Origin: Dicyema japonicum
Lineage: Eukaryota > Dicyemida > Rhombozoa > Dicyemidae
NCBI GenBank assembly: GCA_011109175.1
Contig: RDEW01000003.1
Coordinates: 186,001-250,000, forward strand
DNA: 64,000 nt
Direction of reading: 5' to 3'
Shown one piece after another: positions 54,905 through 64,000 of the stretch. The notes under the pieces are model-generated. The model had not been told where the DNA came from, did not search any database, and saw only the letters and a program-made list of their open reading frames with translations. The stretch's first letter is position 1; each line of letters starts with the position of its first letter. Made by a program: the position numbers and the translations under genes.

Positions 54905-55560
54905 TATTTATTTAAAACCAAAAGATCACAGAGAAAGAAAGACAAAAAAGTGTTAACAGTTAGGTAATCCCAGTTCCCGTAATCAATCGCGTCATTCAAC
55001 GCCTGTGGTCTTCCATTGTTCCCGCTACAGTACGATAAAGCTTTCTCTCATTCATGCATAGGAATCCGATTTGGGAGGGTAATTTTTTAACCAATCATTT
55101 TTCATGTGTCATGGAAATGGATAGACTAAGCGGATTTTCATCCTCCTCACAGACGCTAAAGAATCCGGATCCGCGATTATGGTCGTAGCTTTCGTGAGTA
55201 TGAGATTGAATATTGATCCAACATGAGGGCCAATAATAGGAATAGTTTTCTGGTATATCGAATTGAGTATGTGGAGCGTAGTCTCCGATAACGCGAATCT
55301 CCAAGCAACAAAGGTATACTTCACAGCCGCTAAATTCGAAGGGGCTCTCTGGACAAGTGCAAGTACAACTTTCAGGTTCTGGAGGTCTTTAGTGAGAACT
55401 TTCTTCGCTTGGGAGTTAAAATATAAAAGCCTGTCTTACGTTAATCCAAGAATTGAGGGAGACATTGTTACTGGTATCTGAACAGGTCCAATGAAAAGTC
55501 TCGGATCTTCTTTGAAACGGCGGTCTGAGGTGAATAAAGTACATATATTCACCTCGGTAA
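54905..55560 (-). mobile_element. Family C (Jockey-like) LINE, 3' region and tail
   Basis: It aligns along its length with 11740-12300 (for example cagacgctaaagaatccgga against cagacgcgaaaatatccgga) and ends on the minus strand with ggttttaaataaataaa, the A-rich 3' terminus. Reading frames are broken. Confidence 0.7.
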
Positions 55561-55768
55561 ATTTATTCCAGTTCAAAAACAAACCAAAAACACATAAATC
55601 AATAAATTAGAATAATTTTAATTTTGAATTTATCCACATCAACAAATAATAAAGCATTAAAATTACAATACTTTATATTTTTACTAAAAAAAAATTAATT
55701 AATTTTTATCTGGTTAACCAAAAATAAACTATTTAATTGGAGGCATAAATAATAATTTCTTGTGGTGT
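55561..55768. other. Upstream flank of separase
   Basis: AT-rich sequence immediately before the first recognised exon of the separase gene. No defined promoter element is claimed. Confidence 0.4.
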
Positions 55769-58700
55769 ATGGATATACTTAGACTTCACTACAAAAGATT
55801 GTTAGAGTCGACTGAACAAGATGATATTCAGTCTTTCATAAAGAAAATCTTACTATGGACAGAAGAATATCCGGATTTATATTCTACACAATCATGCTTA
55901 AAGTGTATATATTTGTCACTTAAATATATACTACCATATGAGGTATTTATAAACATAAATCATAGAATTGTGATTTAGTTAAAATATGTATTTTATTTAA
56001 GAATTGTATGAAGAGAATCGAGAACCCAGACCCCCAAATAGTTAATGCTGCTGGCACCAAAATATGGAACATGGGAATAGAAATCGAGAAGAAACTGAAT
56101 TTTACTAAATTAAACTATGAAGAGTGCCTTTCGATTATTTTAAAAACCTTCAATCTACGTAAGATATATCTTCAATTTGCCGATATCAGTCAAAACAGAA
56201 GTCTTTTATTTTGCGGATTTACCCTTGAAAAGTTATTTTACCTCCTAAAAAATCTGAATAGTCAATTTGATTCAATCGGTTTACCTTCTGAATTGATTAT
56301 CTCTGAGTTGAATAATTTCATATCTCAATCGATAAATGAAGTTATAAAATAGAAGAAAAACCTTTGGCAAAGGACATGGTCGTCTGCAAAAGTCTCATAG
56401 TGTTCTCTCTTAGCTGGAGGATATTGATTACCCTTGGGATCTCTGAGATTGAGCTTACTGAACATTTTAAGAAAATATCTGACAATTTGACCAACAATAG
56501 TTCTTGTGAATTGATTATCAACCAAGTGTTTCAACTATGTTATTCAATTTCTATGTTTGTTAATGAATCGAATGATAAAAAATTGTATAATCTTATTTAA
56601 CAATTTTAGAACCATATTAATCGACAAAATCGATCATTTTCAGTCTGTAATTCATTCCTGCTATGACATTCTCAAGAATAGTGACTGCATTTATTTGAAA
56701 CCATTCTCTGATATAATGTGTTGTATTGTCGACAATTCTATTCAGATTTTACAAAAATTATCAAAAATTAATTCATGCCACAATGTATTAGCGAACATGG
56801 CTGGCTTTTTTCGTTCTTGCTTAATTCTCTACATTCGTTCATTGTCAGAACTTAAACAGTATTATGCTGATACTCTCGGTTCACTGCTAGACTATACTTC
56901 AAAATCAATATTAATTTCTGTCAAAAAGGCTTTTAAGTTGTCGATTTTGTTTCACAACGTTAAATTAGGTTTTTATTTCTACTCATGTTTTAGAACCAAG
57001 TATTTTTGACATTAGTGAACTTTTTGACTACGTTTCGCAAATATACATAAATGAATTACCATCATACATTGATTCTCTTAGTAACTTTAGTGGCTTTATT
57101 AATAGTGGAAAATGTACTACATTATGTGAATTTATGCAAAAACGAACATATTTGCTACGGCTATCTATCTAAAGTCGTTAAAATGCTTGGGCATCACTAT
57201 ATACTGACGAATCCAAAAAAGGTTTTCAAGTAATACATAATTCCTAGGATATTTATCAAAAGTTGTTTGAAAGTTTTGTCATATTGTCGTGTCAGTTCTC
57301 AGAATCATCCAATTCTGTTACTGATTTGCTTTTATCATTATGCGAACAGGATTACAAACTATTTCCATTTTTATCAATGTGTTGGATTGATGCCTGTAAT
57401 TTTTTGACTAAATTCAAATCGGATTACAAGTTCTAGTTTTACGGATTTATCTTAGAATTCCTTTAGGTCATCCGCTAGTCGATTGTTTCTATAAACATTC
57501 TCTTAATGATGCACAAGATAAGCATAATTATTGTATAAATGTCGCCTACTATTACTGGAAATGTTCTAATAAGCGTGATTCGTATTATATTGCTGATTAT
57601 TTTAGGTTAATGGTATTTGCGATTCAACTTCAAAATGATGCTATACAAATACTAGAAAATTCAGATAAACTAAAGTCCCTCGCAAATTTTGATGAATTGT
57701 TGGCATCTGCTTATTTATATTTATTCATTTACAAGGAATCCTATACAGTTCTTGCTCAATATGTAATCTTATTAATGTATGTTTAGGAAATTAACATAAT
57801 ACTTAACGGAATTCCTAGAAAAACAGCTAAACCTGGAGAAGAACCATTAGAAAACGAATTATCTAATAATCAGACCCAAGTCTGTATAAAATATGAAGAT
57901 GAATACATGTCTGACTTGTCAAAGGCTCATGAAATATATAAAAAAGTTGCTATGGGTAGTACGAAATGTGCTAATCCATCAACTTATGATAACCTCTTTT
58001 TAATGGCTTCAATCTACAGATATTTCTTGATGGTAATGCATAATTTATATTTTTAGTTTGACAGAGAAATAAAATGTTACTTATTAATACTTTACACCAC
58101 TAGTGATGAGGAGAAAATTGTAATTACGGCTTGTGAGCTTATTCTAGCTTTTATAAACCTCGAACTTTATGATGATGCGAAAATTGTTTTGAATGTGATA
58201 GAGAACATGAAGATTCCCAATAGTCAGAGTCAGTATCGTAGTAATCTTGCACGTGCTAAATACTGTTTATCAAGGGATATGGTATTCTACTCTGTTTATT
58301 TGTAGATTAATGAGGCACATTCGCTTTGTTGCTCTCTCTCTGAATCAGATAATTGTACTAGCAGTCTCATAGAAAATATAAAGAATTCTATTCGACTTTC
58401 CTATATTAACTCCTCAGTCAATTTAAAACGAAAGCAGATTCCGAATATGCCATGTCCCGGTTCATTATTCCTTGACTCTGCAAGTATAAACTATTTTTAT
58501 TTTAGCGAAATCAATTTCTTTGGCCAAAAAGATTGTTGAACGTGAATTTGGAATAACTCAGTTTGAGAATGTGGCCGGTTTTGTGTTAATTATAGCTTTA
58601 GGTTGTACTGATATCTTAAAGTATGAGCTTTTTGATATACTTCTTGGCCAAATATTGCTTCACGGAGATTCCCTGTATCTTATTGGAGCTGCTAGAGACT

Positions 58701-61509
58701 CAAGACAGTTTTACAGGGAGGGATTACGATTGGCCTGTCAGCTACAGATTCCCAGAATGTTCTTTTAACATATTTATTTTTAGGACTCTTATGTTTCTGG
58801 GACGTCTTTCCACACTGGAGCTTGAATCTGGGGATTACTTCCAGGCTGGCTTACATCTCACTTATTATTCTATTATCCTTTATTCCGATGACCGTCCTAA
58901 CAACGATCTTTTGAAATTGCTGCGTAATAATGGTTTAAATTCCATTTATTTTAGATTGTGGACTAAAACTGAACTCTGAAGATGAGGAATTTCTACAAGA
59001 TTCTCTGTTGGATATGAATTTATCCCTGTGTAATGAAAGTGCTATGAGTTCTGCATATACTCATTCTTCGTCTGTGTTTGAAAATCGTTCCCAAATGTTT
59101 ATTGAAGATAATAATGATTTTAAATTGCTGGTACATCTTCCACCGTCTCATACAAATGACTGCAAGTGTGTCTTGTGTAATGACTTGCCATTATTACGTT
59201 TAATTGTGGAATTTTTGGTCATAAAAGACAAAGAGAGCCATCGTGTATACGAACAACAAAGGAACAGGAAATTTTTTTCAACTGCTAATGATCGCTTGAA
59301 TGTCACACAATCACTCAAGTCTGTATTTTTGATTCGATACGAATTATTTGAATGTATATCAAAGAATTTCTCAGTAAATCTCCCACAAGAGTCTATTGAT
59401 CATTCAGCGCATTTATACGCTAAAAATTTCTTGAGGCGTTACAAACTTAAAATGGGTTTAACTGCGCTTAAACTGTGTCTAAAAAGCAAATCTGACAGGT
59501 CAAAAAGCATAATGTTAGCTTTGAATCGTTGCAAAGTATCTTTGCGGACGGATTGTTGTATCACCTTTATCTCACAATTGGAGTTGCATTTTGTCCTTCT
59601 TATGGCTGCTATTGGTCACCATTTTCCTTCTGAGGATTCTTCTGAACTTGTAAAGAACTTGCCTTCAACTCCTCCAATATCTGGAAGAATCATGAGCCTT
59701 AGGGCATCACGTGCTCCTATAAAACGTCGCATCATCCGATCTTTTAACTATTCACGTATTATAATATCTAATTTTAGTCCCCGACGCTTCTTCCAAGATA
59801 AATCTCGTGAATGAACCTATTAATTTGCAGCAGGAGTCCATTATGGGTTCTCAGATGGAATTTGAAGTTAATGATTTGTCGAATAACAAATTAACAGAAG
59901 GAAAATATGTTGAAGGTACTATTTAGATTTGATAGTTTCAGAAATTTCTCGGCTTGAGTCTCTGCTTAGTAATGCAGACTCATTAAAGTCCCAGCCAATT
60001 TATTCAGAACTATCGCGTGTATTGGCTATGTTTTATGCTTTGTCTGGAATGCAGGAAATGTCTTGTTATCATTTGGCGATGGGAACTGCTTGTACCCTTA
60101 CACATTTGCAAATAGCGGCTATTCTTCGGAATAAACGGTTATTTTTGGAGTAAATGTTAGATTTGCAGAAAATCAGGATGGGTCACCCGCACTGATTCAT
60201 GACTCTTTTGATGTTGTTAAATCTAATATAGATTATCAACAATTCATGGATAGTTTATCTGAAATTCCAGATGGTATTCTATATAGTGATATAATAGACT
60301 GGACTGTTGTTCAGTTAACTCGATTTCCAGCATATCCTTACGTGATTTCATCAAATTCAAGAGCTGGGTATATATTTGTTTCAACAATGACTCGAAATTC
60401 TTCCAAATTCAAAATACTGTCAAACACTCATGTTTTAACATTTTATTTAAAGTAGATTGATGATGTCTGTGTTTATATGAAGCTCATATTAAAGGAATCT
60501 GACGCTACCTCATTTGAAAGTAATCAAAGCAAATGGTGGAAGACCAGACATAATTTAGATAACTGTGTTTCTGTAATAATCATTTTCAAATGTATATAGA
60601 AACTGACTGAAAATATGGAATTGGTGGTTTTGGAGCAAGCTAACATTGAAGAATGGACTCGAACGAGACATTTAATTCTTATTCTTGATGGGGTTGTTAC
60701 TGATTAATATCATAGGATCTACATCAGTTGCCATGGGAATCCATCCCCTCCCTTCGAGGGCATTCCGTATTTCGTATGCCTTCCTACCGTTCGTTATTAT
60801 TCATGCTTCGATATCATCGACATAATATTGATTCTGTATACCAAACAGGACTTGATTTGTCTAAAGTTTATTATGTATTGAACCCATCTCGCGATCTTGT
60901 CGATTCTGGTAATTTTTGGAGGAGTAGATTCAAAAAGTTTTGATATTTTATATTTTCAGCTATAAAAATTGGGAGGGAAAATCAGATGAGGCACCTACTG
61001 TTGAAGAAATTTCATTGAACCTTACTACTAAAGATTTGTTAATGTACGTTGTTTTGGTGAAGTTAGATACTGTGGCCATGGGAGTGGAAGTAGATATATT
61101 CCTGGATGGAAACTGCAGCGAATAAATTGTCGCTCTGCAGTTTTTTTACTGGGCTGCAGTTCTGGAAGACTCAGTAACGAATCAGAACGTTGTGGAGGAT
61201 TGTCGAATGTAAAAGACTTGAATTCAGCCAACAACAGTACATTTGATTCATATGGACCAATATTCGATTATTATATCTCTGGATGGTTTGCTATTAATTG
61301 ACTGTTCTAGTCCTTTAACCATATCGAATTTGTGGGATGTCACTGATAAAGATATTGATAGGTTTTTGGAAGGTTTTCTTGATTTGGGATTCAATAAGAA
61401 GGTTGAATATGTCTCAGAAGCTGTTTCTGCGTCGAGAAATGCCTGCAAATTACCCTATTTAATTGGGTCTGCACCTGTTTTATACGGATTACCTCTTCGT
61501 TTTGTTTAA
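55769..61509 (+). CDS. Separase (cohesin-cleaving cysteine protease), full gene with many tiny introns
   Basis: Separase cleaves the kleisin subunit of cohesin to start anaphase. The first exon reads MDILRLHYKRLLESTEQDDI; a long helical, repeat-like N-terminal region runs to about 60 kb through many exons. The largest, near 59008-59814, includes KCVLCNDLPLLRLIVEFLVI. The C-terminal protease domain is unmistakable: LPWESIPSLRGHSVFRMPSY and KVYYVLNPSRDLVDSG (60736-60915), then LIYCGHGSGSRYIPGWKLQR with the catalytic His at 61077-61079. SAVFLLGCSSGRLSNES follows with the catalytic Cys at 61155-61157. The His-Cys spacing is 26 residues, as in human separase. After a 25-nt intron SGCPLTISNLWDVTDKDIDR leads to YLIGSAPVLYGLPLRFV and the stop. 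Introns checked in the 3' part are 23-25 nt. I did not verify every N-terminal junction, so the exact length (roughly 1,600-1,700 aa) is approximate. Confidence 0.92.
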
Positions 61510-61679
61510 CGTTTTTGCTTTTTTGTTGTCTTTTCAGATTCGAAATATATAGTTTTTTGTTTTGTACTAAAATTTGAGTTAATTTTAGCTGAAATGTAAT
61601 TGTTTTATTATTAAGCATGAATCATTTATTGTAATAATTTACTTTAAGACGTTAAGTTTATATTCCAAGGTCACCGTTA
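61510..61679. other. 3' flank of separase
   Basis: AT-rich, probably the 3' UTR and terminator region. No gene was seen. Confidence 0.4.
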
Positions 61680-62330
61680 AACTGATCCCTACAAATTTGA
61701 TAAAGGATTTCAGATTGCTCGATACTCCTTCCCTGACCCTTGAAATTGTTCAAGAGATCGAAGGCCTCCATAGGCACATGCATAGGAAATGGATGACTCA
61801 ATATATTGCTAGTAAATTGTTTTTAAAATGGCGACAGCGATAAATTTCCTTTTGCATTGGTGGGCAGGCTTGATCGCCATAGGGGACGCTTGGCGTTCAC
61901 ATCTTCACAGATCAAGACGTCATCCAAACTCCTCAAGGCTGATAGGTCCATCATTGAGTATTCTTCCGAGCATAACCCAGAAGCAGGTGCATAAATATTA
62001 ACTAGAAACAATTGTAGTCACGATGATCTCAGTTATTTCATCATTTTCAAGGATTTTCTTTACATCTGGTGAACCATTCTCGTATTTCAGACTTTTCATA
62101 ATTGATGCGAGGAGTCCTTCACCACGATCCCTAGTACTATTGGCTCGCATTATGTAAAATCAAGGAAAAAGGTACTTAGTGTCACTAGATGATAGTTTTG
62201 ATTCATGAATTAGTATTATGTCAATTTAGAGTAAGTTCCATAATCTTCACTTTAATCCCCTTCTCGTTTAGTTAAATTCTTAGTTTGCGTCGTTCAGAAA
62301 CAAGTTTCCGAGATGCCAAGGCCAGAAATT
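61680..62330 (-). mobile_element. Family C LINE, endonuclease domain fragment
   Basis: The minus strand starts with the 'W/RNxRGLK..LWNLL' segment and IDIILIHESKLSSSDTKYLF (62330-62200, stops present). Then VNIYAPASGLC and DDVLICEDVNAKRPLWRSSL (62011-61830), the second catalytic block. The usual 'GDxNA' is EDVNA here, so the conserved Gly is lost. Confidence 0.7.
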
Positions 62331-63480
62331 CGTGATCAGGAGCGAAGTGTTCGCCTGGTGGAAAAGAGCCAATGGTTCTTTTTCTCGATGCATTAAGTGC
62401 ACCCTGAGCTACTAAAGAACTTTTGTAACATGTGGAACACGTGTAAATGTAAAAACTTAAATAAAAAAGTATCATAAATTAGTAAGAAGGTCTGGTGAAT
62501 TCACTCTATGATTTGAAAACTCTCCTTGAGTGGTCCGCCACTGTTTCCACCGTTTTCCGGAAATTTTTTCTCGAATTTCTGCAGAGTAACTTAATAGAGG
62601 AGTCTTTTTTAAAGTGACCGAGATTCCTCCGCATAGATAAAATACCTTGGAAAAACGAAAAAAAAACAAAAAAAGATTTACATCCTACGATCTCATATTT
62701 TCTAATTTATATGCCAAAAAACGGTTTTTCAAATCGAGTCACCTTCTTACCATTCGTTTTTTTACACAACGGCACAAAAACCATTTCCCCTTTCCCGATT
62801 TGGCTCTCCATCGCGGGTCTGGTGTAAGCCACCTTAAAAGATCCATACCCCTCTCTTGAGATATTAAAGAAAATCAAGTGTCATATGAAAATTTTAAATT
62901 TCTATAACTGAGCAGCATTGGTGTCACTACCAAATCAGAGGAATTGTTTTACTAATGGAGTCCCATAACATCTGGATTGTTCATATTCAAAAAACCTGAA
63001 GCATTTCAGTTTTTTGGGAAACAAACCTAGCAAGAATAAACGTTGAGAAAATTAATTCCACCCAATCTAGGAAGGTCATCTTTTCACTCACATGGGTTAT
63101 GGCTAGGGCAATATGACCTAAATTAGTTAAAAGCAACCCAAATTTTATTATACATAATTCAAATATGAATTGTTTAAGGTTTCTGTGTTATGCAAGCAAT
63201 AGATTTTTGAACTTTTGCCTTTGTTGCATTTTTAATCCTTTTGATAATGTGTTCAATACCTGTGGTTATCATGGAAATACATTGTGATTCCTTTGGTTTC
63301 GGTAATGACTCTTGTAACCATATGTTTTGTAGTGATAAGTTTTACTTATCAACCCGGACACGAAGATGGCCCCGGGTTCTCATACTATACGACATTAATT
63401 AACTTAATTTTAATCAAATTTATTGCTGTTAGTTGAACTGCTGACGTGGTTCTGAATAATTATGTCTATTCACACATGAC
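62331..63480. other. No confident gene; minus-strand frames at 62272-62669 unexplained
   Basis: Frames reading SVTLKKTPLLSYSAEIREKI and KRTIGSFPPGEHFAPDHEFL may be linked by a small intron but show no family I recognise. They lie directly upstream of the endonuclease fragment and could be LINE ORF1 or a host gene. The remainder (62870-63480) is unassigned. Confidence 0.3.
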
Positions 63481-63580
63481 GAATGATCTCTTCACACTGG
63501 CGTCATTCAACGTCCGAGGATTAGTGAAGCAGATTTTGAAACGTGTGGAACAAACGGGACCTTGGTTAATATAACGTTCT
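63481..63580 (+). mobile_element. Family A LINE, endonuclease N-terminus
   Basis: The plus strand reads NDLFTLASFNVRGLVKQILK, matching LSLLTFNVREFSS at 31.3 kb. It ends after about 30 codons. Confidence 0.55.
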
Positions 63581-63615
63581 TTGGTTCTGTGAAAGTGCTT
63601 TTAATAATAATAATA

Positions 63616-63735
63616 GTGCACGTGAGAACCGGTGGCTTCTCCAGTTGATCTCTGTTGCAATCGTAAGAGGCAACGCAACGTCGATAATGTAGGCAGGGAC
63701 CACTTTGGATGGATGGCTGTGTTAATTACAGGGTT
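63616..63735 (+). mobile_element. Family B LINE, 3' coding end
   Basis: The plus strand reads ARENRWLLQLISVAIVRGNA followed by TSIM and a stop. It is nearly identical at the DNA level to the inverted copy at 7814-7900 and is preceded by an (AAT)n stretch. Confidence 0.7.
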
Positions 63736-63737
63736 TT

Positions 63738-64000
63738 CCGATTTATTTAATAACTTTGTCATAAAGTTTAATAACTTTGTCAAAATACTTAATAACTTTG
63801 TCAAAATGTTTAATAACTTTGTCAAAATATTTAATAACTTTGTCAAAATATTTAATAACTTTGTCAAAATATTTAATAACTTTGTCAAAATATTTAATAA
63901 CTTGTCAAAATGTTTAATAATTTGTCAAAATACTTAATAACTTTGTCAAAATGTTTAATAATTTGTCAAAATATTTAATAACTTTGTCAAAATGTTTAAT
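63738..64000. repeat. 21-nt tandem repeat (minisatellite), continues beyond the window
   Basis: The unit is tttaataactttgtcaaaat plus one base, repeated about 12 times. Several units are shortened to about 18 nt by loss of the 'ctt' or 'ac' triplet (from about 63900 onward). The last unit runs off the window edge at 64000. On the minus strand the 21-nt units read as KLLNILT repeats, which is incidental. Confidence 0.95.

Noticed and set aside
63601-63937. ORFs with repeated KLLNILT or FNNFVKI units as a repeat protein
   Set aside because: Direct translation of a 21-nt DNA tandem array; both strands are open because the unit is a multiple of three without stops.

Overview
The window looks like nuclear DNA from a small-genome metazoan, most likely a dicyemid ('mesozoan') or close relative. 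It is AT-rich. Its genes match animal families: alpha-actinin, separase, ESCO, XPG, IDH3 beta and Rho. Their coding exons are cut by extremely short GT-AG introns. In five genes where I fixed every internal boundary by reading frame, 27 of 29 introns are 21-29 nt; the other two are 35 and 50 nt. Such highly shortened spliceosomal introns are a published hallmark of dicyemids. The taxon is an inference; the introns are seen directly.

Host genes, left to right: an alpha-actinin-like protein without a visible actin-binding domain (953-3308, +); a minus-strand cluster of a glutaredoxin (14377-14727), an unrecognised exon (14850-15115) and a 65-aa coiled-coil protein (15387-15607); a Rho-family GTPase (25139-25770, -); a possible 36-aa membrane peptide (27485-27595, +); a 124-aa acidic protein (30721-31123, -); a CTC1-like OB-fold protein (37955-39300, -); a 383-aa predicted single-pass membrane protein (41124-42380, +); then ESCO cohesin acetyltransferase (47354-48159, +), an XPG-type nuclease (48376-49840, -) and mitochondrial NAD-isocitrate dehydrogenase beta (50396-51665, -); and a complete separase gene (55769-61509, +). 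ESCO and separase open and close the cohesin cycle, and CTC1 and XPG are also DNA-maintenance proteins. No regulatory link between them is visible.

Most of the remaining DNA is decayed mobile elements. I separate four non-LTR retrotransposon groups. Family A has an endonuclease plus an RT and a C-terminal 'GRPR.TLP' tail. Family B has an RT with a 'DATCVD' region and a terminal 'RIS.AI.RGN' motif, and has the most fragments. Family C is Jockey-like. Family D has a 'RLYMPRNQFGRG' RT tail. DNA transposons are GTF2IRD2/ZBED5-like hATs, pogo/Tigger elements, a Tc1-like remnant and a short TIR element with a DDE remnant. A tRNA-derived SINE occurs in four copies. Several insertions are nested: Jockey in pogo, SINE in family D LINE, family D beside hAT, LINE tails in Tigger. 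Nearly every transposon ORF is frameshifted or truncated, and four of the five RT catalytic boxes read are altered. The window ends inside a 21-nt tandem repeat. No CRISPR, operon, plasmid or viral structure was seen.
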